A stretch of 12,617 nt of DNA, taken from JAVBQU01 sp031548675 (GTDB lineage Bacteria; Bacteroidota; Bacteroidia; Bacteroidales; P3). A program made the position numbers and the translations under genes. The stretch is taken from assembly GCA_031548675.1 (NCBI GenBank), contig JAVBQU010000240.1, forward strand, positions 1 to 12,617, in the 5' to 3' direction. Shown here in pieces: positions 1 through 7,980 of the stretch; the stretch's first letter is position 1, and every line of letters starts with the position of its first letter. Below the pieces are notes generated by a model. The model worked only from the letters and a program-made list of their open reading frames with translations, was not told where the DNA came from and searched no databases.

Positions 1-1031
1 ATATGTAATTGAAAAGCTATAAAATTCTCTATTTCTTTAAGTTTAGAATCTGAAATTGTATTTTCTAATTCTTGTAAATATGTAAAAACTTTTTGCTGCA
101 ACTTAATCAAAAGTCCACCCAATAGTTTTTTATATTTGATAGTTTCGGGTTTTAAATAATCGGGAACAACATTGTCTATGTTTTTGATAAAAATCAAATC
201 CGCATCTTGTTCATTCAGGTTTTGTATCAACGCTCCGTGCCCTCCGGGGCGAAAAACCAATGCCTCGTTTTTATCTCTGAATAATTCATTATTTTCAGTT
301 ACGGCGATAGTATCTGTTGAGGGTTTCTGGATAGAAAATGTAATATAAAAAACAGCTTTAAATATTTGTTCATAAAACGATTTAACCTGTAACATCTTTT
401 CTTTTACTAAATTCAGATGTTCTTCTGAAACGGTAAAATGTAAATGAACGATACCTTGATTGTTTCTAGCATAGCCATTCCCTTCTACCCAATGTTCTTC
501 AAAAGCTGTCCTCTCACTATCTGCATACCTATGAAATTTTATCAATGCTTTAGGCAACTGCCCGTAGCTTAATCCTTCTGCATGTAACAATACCTTAATA
601 ATCGTTTTATAGTCATTGGCTTGTAAACAAGCCGCTAATTTATATCCCTGTTCGGATATAGCTGTTTTCAAATCATTGTAAAAAGCAAAATCCGAAAGAT
701 GAGTTATAAATTTTTGTACTTCAGGATATGAATCTATTTCTTGATTTTGGGCTTTTTCTTCAAATTCGAATAAATCCTTAAACATACGGGTGGCTGCTCC
801 TGATGCGGGAACAAATTTCAAGATTGCTTTTGCACCGGATTGCGTATCGAATACACGGCAATAGTCTTCGATTTCGGAGGCAGAAAACGCCTTGATGCCC
901 TTATCTAAAGTTGCAGCACCGGCCAATTTAATAAATGGAAAGCCTTTTTTGAAATTTTGGACTTGCTGCAAAATTTCTTCTTCGGTAATTCCTCTTTGCT
1001 TAATTTGCTGAAGATCTGTCGATGTAAACAT
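1..1031 (-). CDS. DUF4301 family protein, 3' part beyond the left edge
   Basis: An uninterrupted reading frame of 343 codons starts at the ATG complementary to 1029-1031 and runs off the left edge, so the C-terminus is missing. The protein begins MFTSTDLQQIKQRGITEEEI, which I recognise as the start of the DUF4301 family of Bacteroidota. Two glycine-rich motifs stand out: VPASGAATRMF at residues 74-84, and FRPGGHGALIQNLN at 260-273 followed by DADLIFIKNIDNVVPD at 276-291. These recall the nucleotide-binding GG-GTRM loop and the PGGHG and DN motifs of UDP-sugar pyrophosphorylases. A nucleotidyltransferase-like fold is therefore my inference; no function is established to my knowledge. No signal peptide is visible, so it should be cytosolic. 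It lies 100 bp downstream of the GH29 pair on the same strand and could be co-transcribed or have its own promoter; I see no convincing promoter in the gap. Family call fairly sure, function unknown. Confidence 0.8.
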   Translation of the reverse strand, partial: MFTSTDLQQIKQRGITEEEILQQVQNFKKGFPFIKLAGAATLDKGIKAFSASEIEDYCRVFDTQSGAKAILKFVPASGAATRMFKDLFEFEEKAQNQEIDSYPEVQKFITHLSDFAFYNDLKTAISEQGYKLAACLQANDYKTIIKVLLHAEGLSYGQLPKALIKFHRYADSERTAFEEHWVEGNGYARNNQGIVHLHFTVSEEHLNLVKEKMLQVKSFYEQIFKAVFYITFSIQKPSTDTIAVTENNELFRDKNEALVFRPGGHGALIQNLNEQDADLIFIKNIDNVVPDYLKPETIKYKKLLGGLLIKLQQKVFTYLQELENTISDSKLKEIENFIAFQLH

Positions 1032-1131
1032 GTTTGTATATTTTTAATGTTTGAACAAAAGCAATGATACCAACATCATGCCGAAGCATAACAACAACCT
1101 AAAGTCTTTTAAAGTTTATCGGATCATCCTT

Positions 1132-2310
1132 TTACAAATTACTTTCTATCGCTTTTACATCTTCCCTGAATAATTTAACAGGGGAATCTAAAAGAATAGC
1201 TACTACTGTAACATCCGAATCTAAGCGGTCTTCGGGAAGATCTATATAAAGCAGCCCCGGAATACTGCTCCAATACATTTTTCCTATTTCTTTGGCTTCG
1301 ACTATGGTTCCATCGCCCACGATACGGGTGCGGTAAATTTTATTTTGCAAACCTTTCACTAAAATAGGACCGGTAGGTTTTCCATCAATAAAGAGATATA
1401 AAGTGGTGCTGTCGGCAGAAAGTGCCGTAGCTCCGGTAAAATGTCCGCCCGGAATCCCCCCTACAGTTTTATAAACTACTTCCTGATGTTTTTTAACCCA
1501 ACGACCGAAATCTTTCAATTTTTGAACATCTTCGGGCAAAATACTGCCATCTGTTTTAGGAGAAATATTTAATAGCATATTACCGTTCAAACTGATACAA
1601 TCTCTTAGATGATTGATAAGTTCATGAGATGTATAATTATAAGTAGGAGCTGTAAATTCCCAAAATTTATTTTTCGGTCGGCTAACGGGCATTTCATTTA
1701 TAAATCGAATCAAATCGCTACCCTGCATTCTTAAATCGGTTGGATTACCTTGATAAGTTATTTTATCTAAATTCCAATTTTTGGGATTTTCGTTTATCCA
1801 TTCTTTGCAAACATATGCTATATCAGGGGTATATGTATTAAATGCTTTTTTTATTTTAGATTCACAAAAATTTTGAGTACGATTCCATTCAATAGCACCA
1901 TTATTTAGTTTGTATGCTGATTGGATTACACGATAAGGGGAATATACCAATCCTGTTTTAATTTGATTTTCTTTCAAGGCTTTTGCTAGAGGCAAAATAA
2001 AATCTTGTTTTGTTTCATGCGTAAGGACATTCATATTTTGAACATTTAATAATGCATATCGAATGCCTGTTTCTTGAATAAGCTTTGCCCATTCAGTAGG
2101 TTTGTAGTTTTTTGTAGAATAATTTTTTAACACATTTTGAGGTGCAGTCTCAGTTATTAATTTTTCAACCAAAGGAAAGCCCCAAGATATATAAACCCCC
2201 AAACGAGCATTATTAAACCATTCTAAGGTAGAATCTTTGGATTGGGATGCATTTTGAGCTGAAACAGCTAGGCTGCAAAAAGCAAATATTGTAATTAGTA
2301 TTTTATTCAT
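1132..2310 (-). CDS. Exported GH29-like protein lacking catalytic residues (probable pseudo-fucosidase)
   Basis: This 392-residue protein has a signal peptide (residues 1-18, cleavage likely after AVSA) and aligns along its length with the GH29 alpha-L-fucosidase encoded just upstream. The C-terminal half is well conserved: a core with WE at 217-218, NGNMLLNISPKTDGSI at 242-257, WVKKHQEVVY at 271-280 and a terminal beta-sandwich. The active site is not. The fucose-binding IHWG becomes ISWG (Ser42), the SRHHDGV motif becomes VQNMNVL (Asn92, Met93), and the nucleophile motif WFDGDW becomes YVCKEW, putting Cys168 where the catalytic Asp should be. A segment after the first beta-strand is also shortened. 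The frame is intact, so this is not a decayed gene. It probably acts outside the cytoplasm as a carbohydrate-binding or regulatory paralogue, or on another sugar; this is inference. It lies 37 bp downstream of its paralogue, so one transcript is likely. Confidence 0.85.
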   Translation of the reverse strand: MNKILITIFAFCSLAVSAQNASQSKDSTLEWFNNARLGVYISWGFPLVEKLITETAPQNVLKNYSTKNYKPTEWAKLIQETGIRYALLNVQNMNVLTHETKQDFILPLAKALKENQIKTGLVYSPYRVIQSAYKLNNGAIEWNRTQNFCESKIKKAFNTYTPDIAYVCKEWINENPKNWNLDKITYQGNPTDLRMQGSDLIRFINEMPVSRPKNKFWEFTAPTYNYTSHELINHLRDCISLNGNMLLNISPKTDGSILPEDVQKLKDFGRWVKKHQEVVYKTVGGIPGGHFTGATALSADSTTLYLFIDGKPTGPILVKGLQNKIYRTRIVGDGTIVEAKEIGKMYWSSIPGLLYIDLPEDRLDSDVTVVAILLDSPVKLFREDVKAIESNL

Positions 2311-2347
2311 ATTCTTATTTTTCTATTGAATTCATAAAATCAATTTT

Positions 2348-3631
2348 TCAATACAATTGTAAAGCTTGTTCGAAGTCAATTGCAATAACGCTTACATTAG
2401 GGTCATAATCATTTTTATCTACATGGATGTAAGTATTATTTCCCTTTGTTTTATAGGCTAAAGTTTTGTTGTTTCGCAACAAGCGCACGTTTTTAATATT
2501 CGATTCTAAACCCTTAACGCTGACCTCTCCTGCCGGAATATTATCTAAATACAAATACAGCGTTTTTTTATCCATCGATAAAGCTGTTTTCCCATAAAAA
2601 TATCCGTCAGGCAATCCGGCTTGGATACCATAAACGGCTTCCTGATGCGTTTTTATCCATTGTCCTAATACGGTTAGAACTTCTACCTGACGCGAATCTA
2701 TAGTTCCATCTTCTTTGGGTCCTATATCCAGCAATAAATTACCTCCCGCAGTAATACAGTCCACAAAAATCCTCAAAATCTGGTTGGCAGATTTATATTG
2801 ATTGTCATGAGGCTGGTATCCCCACGAATCATTAATAGTCATACAAAGTTCCCAATATTTAGATGCCGGACGGGCAATAGGCACGCCTTGTTCGGGCGTG
2901 GCATAATCGCCATATTCATTAAGCCTCGAGTTAATAATGGTTGCTGGATTATATGCCAGCAATTGTTTGCGAATGTCTGCCGAAGTCCATTCTTTTGCAT
3001 TATGTTCCCAATCGCCATCAAACCAAAACAAATCGGGATTGTAATTTACTGACAATTCGTGTAATTGTCCTTTCATATATTTCAAAAATTTGTTCCAACG
3101 GACTGTATCTTTTTGAATATCGTATCGTCTGATATCGCGGGTATAAACGTTATAATCATTATATGACCAATCGGGCAGCGAATAATATAAACCGAATTTT
3201 ATCCCTTTCTTTCGAACAGCATCTGCCAAAGGTGCTATTAAATCTTTTTTGGCAGGTGTGTTTTGTACTACATTGCATCCTCCCATTTTACTATCCCATA
3301 ATGCTACTCCATCGTGATGGCGTGAGGTAAGCACCACATATTTGGCTCCTGACTGTGCTATTAAATCTGCCCAGTAAGCCGGATTGTAGTTTTTAGCTGT
3401 AAAACCATCCAACTGCTTCATATAATCTTCATGCGACATATAATTGTTGAAAAATGACCATGATTCGGAAACGCCATGTACAGCATATATACCCCAATGG
3501 ATAAAAATACCCAGCTTGGCTTCATGAAACCATTCCATTTTTTTATCATCAATTTCTACTCTGTTATGCTGGCTATGCACCGCGCGGATACACAAACTTC
3601 CTAAAAAAAGTAATACTATCAATTTTTTCAT
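2348..3631 (-). CDS. Exported GH29 alpha-L-fucosidase
   Basis: The protein hydrolyses alpha-L-fucosyl linkages on glycans with retention of configuration, as is known for GH29. It has 427 residues with an N-terminal signal peptide (about 1-20, cleavage near VHS-QH), so it should act in the periplasm or at the surface. GH29 landmarks appear in order: EWFHEAKLGIFIHWG at 33-47 with His45, SRHHDGV at 103-109 with the two substrate-binding histidines 105-106, GLYYSLPDW at 147-155, and WFDGDW at 203-208 with Asp205 as expected nucleophile. YWELCMTINDSWGY follows at 259-272 (Glu261 is a candidate acid/base), then GGNLLLDIGPKEDG at 296-309. A small C-terminal beta-domain closes it. Length fits the short single-domain GH29 type. 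It is the first gene of a minus-strand cluster with the pseudo-fucosidase. No SusC/SusD pair or sulfatase is visible nearby, so this is not a complete polysaccharide utilisation locus within the window. Confidence 0.95.
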   Translation of the reverse strand: MKKLIVLLFLGSLCIRAVHSQHNRVEIDDKKMEWFHEAKLGIFIHWGIYAVHGVSESWSFFNNYMSHEDYMKQLDGFTAKNYNPAYWADLIAQSGAKYVVLTSRHHDGVALWDSKMGGCNVVQNTPAKKDLIAPLADAVRKKGIKFGLYYSLPDWSYNDYNVYTRDIRRYDIQKDTVRWNKFLKYMKGQLHELSVNYNPDLFWFDGDWEHNAKEWTSADIRKQLLAYNPATIINSRLNEYGDYATPEQGVPIARPASKYWELCMTINDSWGYQPHDNQYKSANQILRIFVDCITAGGNLLLDIGPKEDGTIDSRQVEVLTVLGQWIKTHQEAVYGIQAGLPDGYFYGKTALSMDKKTLYLYLDNIPAGEVSVKGLESNIKNVRLLRNNKTLAYKTKGNNTYIHVDKNDYDPNVSVIAIDFEQALQLY

Positions 3632-3806
3632 TATGATTATATTTTTAATAATTAATGCTGAATTCTATTTTAGTTTTGCTTCATTTCCTAATAAATTCCA
3701 CGCTGGTTATTACTGCCCAACCTCAACGTAATATGCTCTTTAACCATCCAAGATTTCGAAGCTCCGGATTTATCCCAAAATTAACTTATTTAAAGCCATA
3801 ATTTGC

Positions 3807-3838
3807 TTTTCAAAATTACACAAAAAAATCTATCTTTG
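3807..3838 (+). promoter_or_regulatory. Bacteroidetes-type promoter of rsfS
   Basis: TATCTTTG at 3831-3838 matches the TAnnTTTG -7 element of Bacteroidetes sigma factor exactly. A T-rich block (TTTT at 3807-3810) lies 20 nt upstream, a weak match to the TTTG -33 element. Transcription would start near 3844, about a dozen bases before the ATG at 3857. This places the TTG at 3803 upstream of the transcript and supports the shorter rsfS start. Confidence 0.65.
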
Positions 3839-3856
3839 CAGATTATATTTATTTCT

Positions 3857-4237
3857 ATGAAGAAAAAGCAGGAAAAAGCAGCATCGGAAATGATGGCTCA
3901 AATTGTAGCCCACGGAATGCAGGAAAAGAAAGGACAAGCTGTTACATTACTAGACCTACGGAAAATACCCAATGCCTTATTTGATTTTTTTATTATCTGT
4001 CACGCCCAGTCTACAACACATGTAGAATCTATTGCGGATTCTATTGAATTTGAAATGCACAAAGCCCTTAATGAAAAACCCTTACATGTAGAGGGTTATA
4101 CGAATGGCGAATGGATTCTGTTGGACTATGTAAATATAGTTGCACACGTTTTTTTGGAAGACAAAAGAAAATTTTTCAATCTCGAAGGACTTTGGGCAGA
4201 TGCTGATATTAAACAATTGGAAGAGGATAACGTTTAA
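3857..4237 (+). CDS. rsfS: Ribosomal silencing factor RsfS
   Basis: RsfS binds ribosomal protein L14 on the large subunit and blocks joining with the small subunit, lowering translation when nutrients are short; this is established for the family. The 126-residue protein has the usual length and the family landmarks: VTLLDLRKIP at 29-38, DFFIICHAQSTTHVESIAD at 43-61, EGYTNGEWILLDYVNIVAHVF at about 79-99 and FFNLEGLWADA near the C-terminus, corresponding to the usual YxLExLW signature. The frame can be extended to a TTG at 3803, but the ATG at 3857 is preferred because a promoter lies between the two and the extension is not family-like. ftsH follows after 66 bp on the same strand. Conserved housekeeping gene; no anomalies seen. 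Confidence 0.95.
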   Translation: MKKKQEKAASEMMAQIVAHGMQEKKGQAVTLLDLRKIPNALFDFFIICHAQSTTHVESIADSIEFEMHKALNEKPLHVEGYTNGEWILLDYVNIVAHVFLEDKRKFFNLEGLWADADIKQLEEDNV

Positions 4238-4303
4238 TAAATTAATTATTTATTTAAAAAGCTTATAAGCAGGCGTCTATCTTCTGATTTTAAAGTTATT
4301 ATT

Positions 4304-6376
4304 ATGAGTAAAGAACCTAAACAAGAACAAAATAATAAGTCGAATAAACCTTTTAAATTCAATTTTTATTGGATTTATGTGATATTGGTAGGCGTATTGC
4401 TATACTATATGGTTTTTTCGGGAGGAAGCGGATTTTACAATGATGTAAAAAAGAAAGAGCTTGCTTGGAACGATTTGGAAGAAATGCTTCAGCGAAGGGA
4501 TGTTGAGAAAATTAAAATCATCAACAAAGAGTATGCTGAAATTCTTATCAAAAAAGAAAAGGCGGAGAAAGATACCATTACTTACAAAGATTTGAAAGGA
4601 AGGGCAGCTGACGACCTCTTTTATGAATATAAATTCAATTCGCTGCAAAAATTCGAACAGGATGTAGAGCAGACCCAAAATCAAATGATTGCTAGCGATA
4701 CTGTAGGAAAAACGCCTGAACAGATTGCTCAATTACGCCAAAGCATCATATTTCCTATTCCTGAAACCCGTAAGAATTGGACTGGCGATATTTTAAGTTT
4801 CTTACTTCCTATTGTGGCTATCGTTTTTATCTTTGTTATTTTAAACAGGGTCATGTTTAGAGGAGCAAAAGGCGGAGGAGGAGGCGGTATTTTCAGTATT
4901 GGAAAATCGAAGGCTCAATTATTTGACAAAAACAACAATACAAGAATTACATTCAATGATGTTGCCGGACTGGAAGAAGCCAAAGTTGAGGTAATGGAAA
5001 TTGTGGATTTCTTGAAAAATCCAAAGAAATATACAGAACTAGGAGGGAAAATACCGAAGGGAGCTTTGCTGGTAGGTCCTCCGGGAACCGGTAAAACCCT
5101 TTTGGCAAAAGCGGTAGCGGGCGAAGCCAAAGTACCGTTTTTCTCTTTATCAGGTTCTGATTTTGTTGAGATGTTTGTGGGTGTAGGAGCTTCCCGTGTT
5201 CGCGACTTGTTTAAAAATGCGAAAGAAAAAGCACCTTGTATTATTTTTATTGATGAAATTGATGCAGTTGGTCGTGCAAGAGGAAAAAATATCAATACAG
5301 GAGCGAATGATGAAAGAGAAAGCACCTTAAACCAACTTCTTACAGAGATGGATGGTTTCGGGACTAATGCCGGAATTATTATGCTGGCTGCTACCAACCG
5401 TGCCGATATTTTGGATAAAGCTTTATTGCGTGCAGGACGTTTTGATAGACAAATTTATGTTGAATTACCTGATTTGGATGAGCGTAAAGCCATTTTCAAG
5501 GTTCACCTCAAACCTATTAAAATAGATTCATCACTTGACATTGATTTTTTAGCCAAGCAAACTCCGGGATTTTCAGGAGCAGACATTGCCAATGTTTGTA
5601 ATGAGGCTGCTTTGATAGCTGCCCGTAAATCGAAACAAATCGTTGAAAAACAAGATTTTTTAGATGCCGTTGATCGAATAATCGGTGGTTTGGAAAAACG
5701 AAATAAAATTATTTCTTCTCACGAAAAGAAAGTTATCGCTTACCACGAATCGGGACATGCGGCTGTAAGCTGGCTGCTAGAACATGCTCATCCTTTGGTA
5801 AAAGTAACTATTGTTCCCCGCGGACGGGCTTTGGGTGCGGCATGGTATCTGCCGGAAGAGCGCCAAATAACTACTTATGAACAAATGTTCGACGAAATGA
5901 CTGCTACCATGGGCGGACGGGCTGCTGAAGAGGTTGTTTTCAATAAAATTTCGACAGGGGCTTTGAGCGATTTGGAAAAGGTAACCAAGCAGGCTTACGC
6001 GATGGTGGTTTACTATGGATTAGATAAGGAAATAGGCAATTTAAGTTATTATGATTCTACCGGACAATCGGAATATTCGTTTGGCAAACCTTATAGCGAA
6101 AAAACAGCAGAGATTATCGACAAGTCTGTGCACAAAATGGTGGAAGAAGCCTATCAACGGGCTAAAGATATTTTGAATGCCAACAAAGAAAAATTAGATG
6201 CGTTAGCAGCGGTTTTACGCGAAAAAGAGGTTATTTTCAGAGAAGATTTAGAACATATTTTCGGTAAGCGCCCTTTTGAACAAGAAGAACCTAATCTTCC
6301 TATAACTGATAACGGCGTAGCTTTAAACGCACCTGCCGATGCTGTTGATAATGTTGAAGAACAGCAAAATTCTTAA
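4304..6376 (+). CDS. ftsH: ATP-dependent zinc metalloprotease FtsH
   Basis: FtsH is a hexameric inner-membrane AAA+ protease that extracts and degrades misfolded membrane proteins and some regulators. The 690-residue protein shows a polar N-terminus, a first membrane segment at about 21-38, a periplasmic domain (about 45-160) and a second membrane segment at about 162-182. A glycine-rich linker follows (189-195). The AAA+ module has Walker A GPPGTGKT at 258-265, Walker B IIFIDEID at 313-320 and the second region of homology around 363-382. The zinc protease motif HESGH is at 481-485, with Asp556 in GALSDLEKVT as the probable third ligand. The acidic C-terminal tail is typical of Bacteroidota versions. 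All catalytic residues are present. It is followed by a strong hairpin terminator, so rsfS-ftsH may form one unit separate from the genes downstream. A weak promoter-like TATCTTCT lies about 25 bp before the start. Confidence 0.98.
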   Translation: MSKEPKQEQNNKSNKPFKFNFYWIYVILVGVLLYYMVFSGGSGFYNDVKKKELAWNDLEEMLQRRDVEKIKIINKEYAEILIKKEKAEKDTITYKDLKGRAADDLFYEYKFNSLQKFEQDVEQTQNQMIASDTVGKTPEQIAQLRQSIIFPIPETRKNWTGDILSFLLPIVAIVFIFVILNRVMFRGAKGGGGGGIFSIGKSKAQLFDKNNNTRITFNDVAGLEEAKVEVMEIVDFLKNPKKYTELGGKIPKGALLVGPPGTGKTLLAKAVAGEAKVPFFSLSGSDFVEMFVGVGASRVRDLFKNAKEKAPCIIFIDEIDAVGRARGKNINTGANDERESTLNQLLTEMDGFGTNAGIIMLAATNRADILDKALLRAGRFDRQIYVELPDLDERKAIFKVHLKPIKIDSSLDIDFLAKQTPGFSGADIANVCNEAALIAARKSKQIVEKQDFLDAVDRIIGGLEKRNKIISSHEKKVIAYHESGHAAVSWLLEHAHPLVKVTIVPRGRALGAAWYLPEERQITTYEQMFDEMTATMGGRAAEEVVFNKISTGALSDLEKVTKQAYAMVVYYGLDKEIGNLSYYDSTGQSEYSFGKPYSEKTAEIIDKSVHKMVEEAYQRAKDILNANKEKLDALAAVLREKEVIFREDLEHIFGKRPFEQEEPNLPITDNGVALNAPADAVDNVEEQQNS

Positions 6377-6388
6377 ATAGAAAACTGT

Positions 6389-6427
6389 AAACCTCACAGG
6401 CTTTTATAACCTGTGAGGTTTTATTTA
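6389..6427 (+). terminator. Rho-independent terminator after ftsH
   Basis: AACCTCACAGG at 6390-6400 pairs perfectly with CCTGTGAGGTT at 6410-6420, with a 9-nt loop; one further A-T pair extends the stem to 12 bp. The stem is followed by TTTTATTT. It starts 13 bases after the ftsH stop codon. The A-rich bases before the stem (GTAAA) are too few to make it an equally good terminator in the other direction. Confidence 0.9.
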
Positions 6428-6473
6428 AAAATAAGAGCTATACAAAGCTATTGCAGAGTAACTAAAAGATGTT

Positions 6474-7130
6474 ATGTTAGAAAGCACATCACGTGAAAAG
6501 GTTTTAAAGAATATCAGACATGCCATGATGTATAAGTCTGATCTGCCTTTTGAAGAGGAGGGCAAGGATAAAGCTGTGCCTGTAGTGCTTTCAACAGAAG
6601 ATAAAGTTGTGGAGTTTGTAGAAAAATTTTCTTCCAACGAAGGCGAGTTTGTTTACTGTCCAAGCGAATCGGATGTGGTGGCTGCTTTACAGAAACTTTA
6701 CGCTATAGCTCATTGTGATGGTGCATGGACATCTGAAGATTCTTTACAAGTGCTTATGCAGCAAGCCCAAATTCCGGCAATACTGGATGCTAAACCTTCG
6801 GAAATAGGCATGGTTATCAGTCATTGCGAAAGTTTAGTACTTTCAAACGGAAGCATATTATTGTCATCGGAACAAAAGGATTTTAATCTGTTTTTTGGGG
6901 CAAAGATGCATGTTGTAATAGCTCAAATTTCGCAAGTGATGGATAATGTAAAAGACAGTATCACATTTTTGCAAAGAAAATATAACCAATCACTGCCGGC
7001 AATGTTTACTTTTGTGGGCAGACCAGCATGCACCAATGCCATTGAAGGCGAATTGGTAAAATCTGATTTAGGAGCAAGGTTGTTTCTTTTATTAGTCGAA
7101 GATTCCACGAATACGGAAGCCCATGAATAA
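6474..7130 (+). CDS. LUD-domain (LutC/YkgG-like) protein
   Basis: This 218-residue soluble protein resembles the LUD family, whose best-known member LutC is part of the LutABC lactate-oxidation complex. Family features are the region SEIGMVISHCESLVLSNGSI (about 103-122), matching the usual segment that starts the Rossmann-like core, and the C-terminal VGRPACTNAIEGELVKSDLG with LFLLLVED, the counterpart of the GPSRTADIEG...LHVIL motif. There is no lutA or lutB nearby, so a role in lactate oxidation cannot be inferred from context. Its stop codon overlaps the cdsA start by 8 bp, implying translational coupling. I recall a LUD protein between ftsH and cdsA in other Bacteroidales, which would suggest a conserved but unexplained link with membrane lipid genes. 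Family call fairly sure; function unknown. Confidence 0.75.
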   Translation: MLESTSREKVLKNIRHAMMYKSDLPFEEEGKDKAVPVVLSTEDKVVEFVEKFSSNEGEFVYCPSESDVVAALQKLYAIAHCDGAWTSEDSLQVLMQQAQIPAILDAKPSEIGMVISHCESLVLSNGSILLSSEQKDFNLFFGAKMHVVIAQISQVMDNVKDSITFLQRKYNQSLPAMFTFVGRPACTNAIEGELVKSDLGARLFLLLVEDSTNTEAHE

Positions 7131-7953
7131 TTTAGTACAAAGGACTTTAACCGGTAGTATTTTTGTAGCGGCTATTATAGGTGCTGTATGTTTTCACATT
7201 TATGCTTACGGAATTCTATTTTTGATTTTCACAATTTTGGGAGTGTATGAATTTTACACCAACCTCGAAAAATCGGGTATCAAACCTCAAAAGTATTTAG
7301 GTATAACCATATCTGCCCTGCTTATCATTTCGGCTGTATACTATGCTCCTCAGATTCATCAAATACCTGTTTCCCATTTTGTTTGGTTTATTCCTTTGTT
7401 ATTCATTATCGGTATTATCGAGTTATACCGCAAGCAAGAACAGCCTTTTCATAATATTGCTTTTACTTGGTTCGGCATATTGTATATTGCAGTTCCTTTT
7501 GCTTTGATGGCTTTCTTATTCTACAATTTCACATCTCATACTTTCCATTTTATTATTCCTTTAGGGATTTTTCTCCTTACTTGGACTAATGATACGTTTG
7601 CTTATCTCACAGGTATGGCATTGGGCAAACATCGTTTGTGGGAACGTATTTCTCCTAAGAAATCGTGGGAAGGATTTTTTGGCGGGACTTTGTTTAGCTT
7701 GATTGCGGCTTTTACTATCGCCTATTTTGATAAAACTTATACGCTTTGCGATTGGCTGATTATCTCCTGCATAGTGTCGGTGTGCGGAACTTTCGGCGAT
7801 TTATTCGAATCGCTTTTTAAACGAAGTCTCCAAATTAAAGATTCGGGAAATATTTTACCGGGACACGGGGGAATTTTGGATCGTTTCGACTCGGTATTGT
7901 TTATTATTCCTTTTGTCTTTACTTATTTGCTTATAAAATTTAGTCTATTTTGA
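7123..7953 (+). CDS. cdsA: Phosphatidate cytidylyltransferase CdsA
   Basis: CdsA makes CDP-diacylglycerol from phosphatidic acid and CTP, the branch-point precursor of all bacterial phospholipids, in the inner membrane. The 276-residue protein is dominated by hydrophobic segments (about 8-25, 27-45, 58-75, 84-100, 112-134, 141-153, 186-201, 210-224, 256-274). The diagnostic CdsA signature is complete at residues 230-257: SLFKR, then KDSG at 239-242, and PGHGGILDRFDS at 246-257. The SWEGFFGG motif at 181-188 is also typical. The start overlaps the end of the LUD gene by 8 bp; the ATG is chosen because MNNLVQRTLTGSIFVAAI is the usual N-terminus for the family. psd follows after 27 bp, giving two steps of phosphatidylethanolamine synthesis in one likely operon. 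Confidence 0.97.
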   Translation: MNNLVQRTLTGSIFVAAIIGAVCFHIYAYGILFLIFTILGVYEFYTNLEKSGIKPQKYLGITISALLIISAVYYAPQIHQIPVSHFVWFIPLLFIIGIIELYRKQEQPFHNIAFTWFGILYIAVPFALMAFLFYNFTSHTFHFIIPLGIFLLTWTNDTFAYLTGMALGKHRLWERISPKKSWEGFFGGTLFSLIAAFTIAYFDKTYTLCDWLIISCIVSVCGTFGDLFESLFKRSLQIKDSGNILPGHGGILDRFDSVLFIIPFVFTYLLIKFSLF

Positions 7954-7980
7954 TTCTAAATTAATTATTCTTTATACATT

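Noticed and set aside
1132..2310. Pseudogene call for the second GH29 copy
   Set aside because: The frame is uninterrupted, the signal peptide and the C-terminal conserved blocks are kept, and substitutions are concentrated in the active site, which fits a pseudoenzyme better than decay.
2348..3631. Lipoprotein signal in the fucosidase because of Cys14 in the signal peptide
   Set aside because: The residues before the Cys (GSL) do not fit a lipobox, and a conventional cleavage site near VHS-QH is present.
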